63,464 nt of DNA from NCBI RefSeq assembly GCF_003001815.1, contig NZ_PVMZ01000041.1:1-63464 (forward strand). The letters run 5' to 3'. Made by a program: the position numbers and the translations under genes. Of the stretch, positions 61,603-63,464 are shown piece after piece. A model generated the notes under the pieces. It did not search any database, was not told the DNA's origin, and saw only the letters and a list, made by a program, of their open reading frames with translations. The DNA comes from Actinoplanes italicus. Lineage in GTDB: Bacteria > Actinomycetota > Actinomycetes > Mycobacteriales > Micromonosporaceae. The first letter of the stretch is position 1. Each line of letters begins with the position of its first letter.

Positions 61603-62871
61603 TCAGGTCTGGACCAGAGGGTGGTATTCGTCGGCGGTGAGGCCGAAGGTCCAGGCGACGCCCTCGCGGGCGGTGCGGGTTCGGGGTGGGACGCGTAGCC
61701 AGTAGACGCGGCTCGTGCCGTCGGGCTCGGGAGTGGAGTTGACGACCTCGACCATCACCAGGGGCTCGTCGCCGTCCAGGTTCACGCGCCACAGGGTGCC
61801 GGTCTCGTCGGAACCCATCTTGTGGGCGCCGACCTCGCGCATGTACCGGTCGTAGCCGAAGTGCTCCAGCATGACCCGGCGGATCTCCGCGTTCTCCTCG
61901 CGGCGGATACGCCGGGCGGTCAGGGTGGGCAGGTCGGCGGCCAGCGACTCGGGGATCGGCATGCCGCGCCAGGCCCATAGACCGTAGCCGTCCGGGAACT
62001 CCAGGGCGGCGCCCTCACCTCGGTGCAGCCGGCCGACGTTGTCCCGGGTCAGTGTGACTGGTCGCTCGGTCAGCACGGCGACCCGTTCGTTCGCCCACCA
62101 CCAGCCGGTGTGCCTGGCCACCTCGGCGAGACCGGTCAGACCGGTCATCAGGCCGGCCTCCGGGATCAGCCGGTCGGCGGCCTCGAACGTGGACAGCCAG
62201 GTGCCGTCGTGCTGGCCGTAGATGGCGTCGAGCACCGGCATCCGCACGGCCCGGCCCTCGTCGCCGGGGAAGTCGGCGGCCAGGTCCTCGCCGAGACGCA
62301 GGCGTAGGCGGCCCGCGATCAGGTCCATCACCAGAGCCCATGAACGGCGGCCGGCCGCCGCGCTGAGCTGCGCCCAGCCGTCACTGCCGAGCGCCTCGAC
62401 GGCAGCCTTGCGGGCCGCCGCCCACGGCTCGGTCCGCACACGGCGCCGCAGCGACGCCCCGGCAGTCTCACCGGGCGTCCAGCCCTGACGCGACAGCTCG
62501 GCCCGCACCTCAGCGAACCAGCCGGGCACCTCGGCCTCCGCGTCAGCGGCACCAACCGACTGAGCCGGCACACCGGCACTCGCCGCGGGAAGACCAGGCG
62601 CCGCAGCCTCGGCCACACCAAGCGGCGCCTCCGCGGAAGCTCCTGAGACGCCGGACGGTGCACTCGACAGCAGGGCGACCGCTGCAGCACCGGCGCGTGG
62701 GGAACCGAACCAGTAGATCCGCTCCGGAGCCGGGAGGCCGGCCAGCCGATACGCGGTCCGTACGCCCTCTTCGGCGGCGGTCCGATCCGCGTCGCCGGTC
62801 TGGACCGCGGCGGCCAGCCACTGGTCCTCGATGGCGGCGGCCATCGCCTCCTGGGCGTGGCTCAGCTTCAT
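61603..62871 (-). CDS. DUF6745-type protein
   Basis: A 422-aa soluble protein starting MKLSHAQEAMAAAIEDQWLAAAVQTG. Features include ERIYWFGSPRAGAAAVALL near 60-80, a Pro/Ala/Glu linker (about 85-125), LDAIYGQHDGTWLSTFEAADRL and a Trp-rich segment (AFPDGYGLWAWRGMPIPESL), then NAEIRRVMLEHFGYDRYMREVG. I recognise it as the DUF6745 type, often paired with a small MYRQGD-type protein as here. Its function is unknown. Confidence 0.7.
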   Translation of the reverse strand: MKLSHAQEAMAAAIEDQWLAAAVQTGDADRTAAEEGVRTAYRLAGLPAPERIYWFGSPRAGAAAVALLSSAPSGVSGASAEAPLGVAEAAAPGLPAASAGVPAQSVGAADAEAEVPGWFAEVRAELSRQGWTPGETAGASLRRRVRTEPWAAARKAAVEALGSDGWAQLSAAAGRRSWALVMDLIAGRLRLRLGEDLAADFPGDEGRAVRMPVLDAIYGQHDGTWLSTFEAADRLIPEAGLMTGLTGLAEVARHTGWWWANERVAVLTERPVTLTRDNVGRLHRGEGAALEFPDGYGLWAWRGMPIPESLAADLPTLTARRIRREENAEIRRVMLEHFGYDRYMREVGAHKMGSDETGTLWRVNLDGDEPLVMVEVVNSTPEPDGTSRVYWLRVPPRTRTAREGVAWTFGLTADEYHPLVQT

Positions 62872-62882
62872 CGCGCTCCCCC

Positions 62883-63200
62883 TCAGTCCGCGACCGGGCG
62901 GAACGCGCCCGGAATGTATTCGCGCTGCCGAACGACCCGGTATTGACCGGACGGCAGCGAGATCGGCCCGTGCTCCTCGTGGGTGACCCGCCCGTGCGAC
63001 GGCACGTCGATGAACATGCGCTCCGGGTCGTCGAGGTCGGCGAGCAGCTGCAGCCCCGGGCCGCCGACCACGTGGGCGTGTCCGGTGGCCTCGCCCCGGG
63101 CCAGCACCATCCGCCCGCGGCGGTCACGTGGAACCGGAGCGCACGCGGGCACCGCCGTCTCCACCACCGGAATGATCAGCACGTCACCCTGCCGGTACAT
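62883..63200 (-). CDS. Small partner of the DUF6745 gene
   Basis: A 105-aa beta-rich protein: MYRQGDVLIIPVVE, MVLARGEATGHAHVV, MFIDVPSHGRVTHEEHGPISLPSGQYRVVRQREYIPG. GGAGGGCC precedes the ATG at 63200. GEATGHAH and THEEH carry His/Glu clusters that could bind a metal, cupin-like. It lies 11 bases upstream of the DUF6745 gene and is almost always its neighbour in my memory of such loci. Function unknown. Confidence 0.7.
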   Translation of the reverse strand: MYRQGDVLIIPVVETAVPACAPVPRDRRGRMVLARGEATGHAHVVGGPGLQLLADLDDPERMFIDVPSHGRVTHEEHGPISLPSGQYRVVRQREYIPGAFRPVAD

Positions 63201-63464
63201 CCGGCCCTCCGATCGCCGTTCGACCCTGACGCGCGGCACGCTACCGCCGGGGTACGACATTTTCGGCCGCGGCAGCCCCGACCTGTGGGAACACGCCACA
63301 ACGACCGGCACCGGACCGCGCACGACAGGACGAAGGGCAGCAGGCACCCGCTCGACCGCACTTCCGGGGTGGGCCTGCCCCGTTTTGACGGACATCCAAG
63401 ATCAGGGGACCTGGGGTCTCCGGGAGGATGTCCAGCATCATGGAGAGCGTGGGAAAGAAGCGAT
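63201..63464. other. Window-edge region without a supported gene
   Basis: I see no credible gene here. The region contains the promoter side of the small-partner gene, and its final bases (GGGAAAGAAGCG) are purine-rich, as before a start codon just beyond the window. Confidence 0.4.

Overview
The window is chromosomal DNA from a high-GC actinomycete. Nearly every codon ends in G or C, GTG starts and 4-base ATGA/GTGA gene overlaps are common, and the gene content fits a filamentous soil actinobacterium: a CslA/GlxA tip-glycan pair, an ECF42 sigma factor with its DGPF protein, a giant SpoIIE-type sensor and EspC-like type VII secretion proteins. A Micromonosporaceae (Actinoplanes-like) host is my best guess. 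That is inference, because there is no rRNA gene or taxonomic marker here. I saw no tRNA, rRNA, CRISPR array, transposase or phage gene.

Layout. 0-1.3 kb: repeat-rich non-coding DNA, then a lipoprotein. 1.4-10.7 kb (minus): a tightly coupled operon with a WxL-like secreted protein, a DUF916 protein, another anchored surface protein, a branched-chain-type substrate-binding lipoprotein, LivF, a LivH-LivM-LivG triple fusion and an LPKTG-tailed protein. 10.9-15.7 kb: MmgE/PrpD, cyclase and class III CoA-transferase genes, divergent from a dihydropyrimidinase-like amidohydrolase. 15.8-19.4 kb: EspC-like and WXG-like proteins, an NHL-repeat membrane protein, an unknown gene and a possible gene remnant. 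19.4-27.8 kb: acyl-CoA oxidase, cupin, acyl-CoA synthetase, HMG-CoA-lyase-like aldolase, a second CoA-transferase, a cysteine hydrolase and a secreted serine hydrolase. 28-33 kb: cslA-glxA with a convergent GH6 glucanase. 33-35.8 kb: an ECF sigma/anti-sigma pair, repeat-rich intergenic DNA and an ArsR/SRPBCC pair. 35.9-42.3 kb: a GH78 rhamnosidase with a sugar ABC importer and divergent LacI regulator. 42.4-48.6 kb: a Ser/Thr kinase, a STAS protein and a 1355-aa hybrid kinase/phosphatase. 48.7-53.4 kb: a two-component system with a PepSY protein, then DUF3311 and an SSS symporter. 53.5-58.5 kb: a five-gene STM4015-STM4011 cassette with two radical SAM enzymes. 58.4-61.4 kb: an ECF42 regulon. 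61.6-63.2 kb: a DUF6745 gene and a small partner.

The strongest new signal is regulatory. Four control regions (10777, 14255, 24755 and 27775) carry the same three-box site, GTTTC-N7-GAAAC-N3-GTTTC. A fifth (23811) carries its core inside a perfect 27-base palindrome. Together they join the surface/transport operon, both CoA-transferase clusters, the amidohydrolase, the acyl-CoA synthetase and the secreted hydrolase into what looks like one unassigned regulon. I infer a pathway that captures and releases a substrate at the cell surface, imports it through the Liv-type transporter, opens amide or imide bonds, and degrades the acid as a CoA thioester. The regulator is not in the window and the substrate is unknown.
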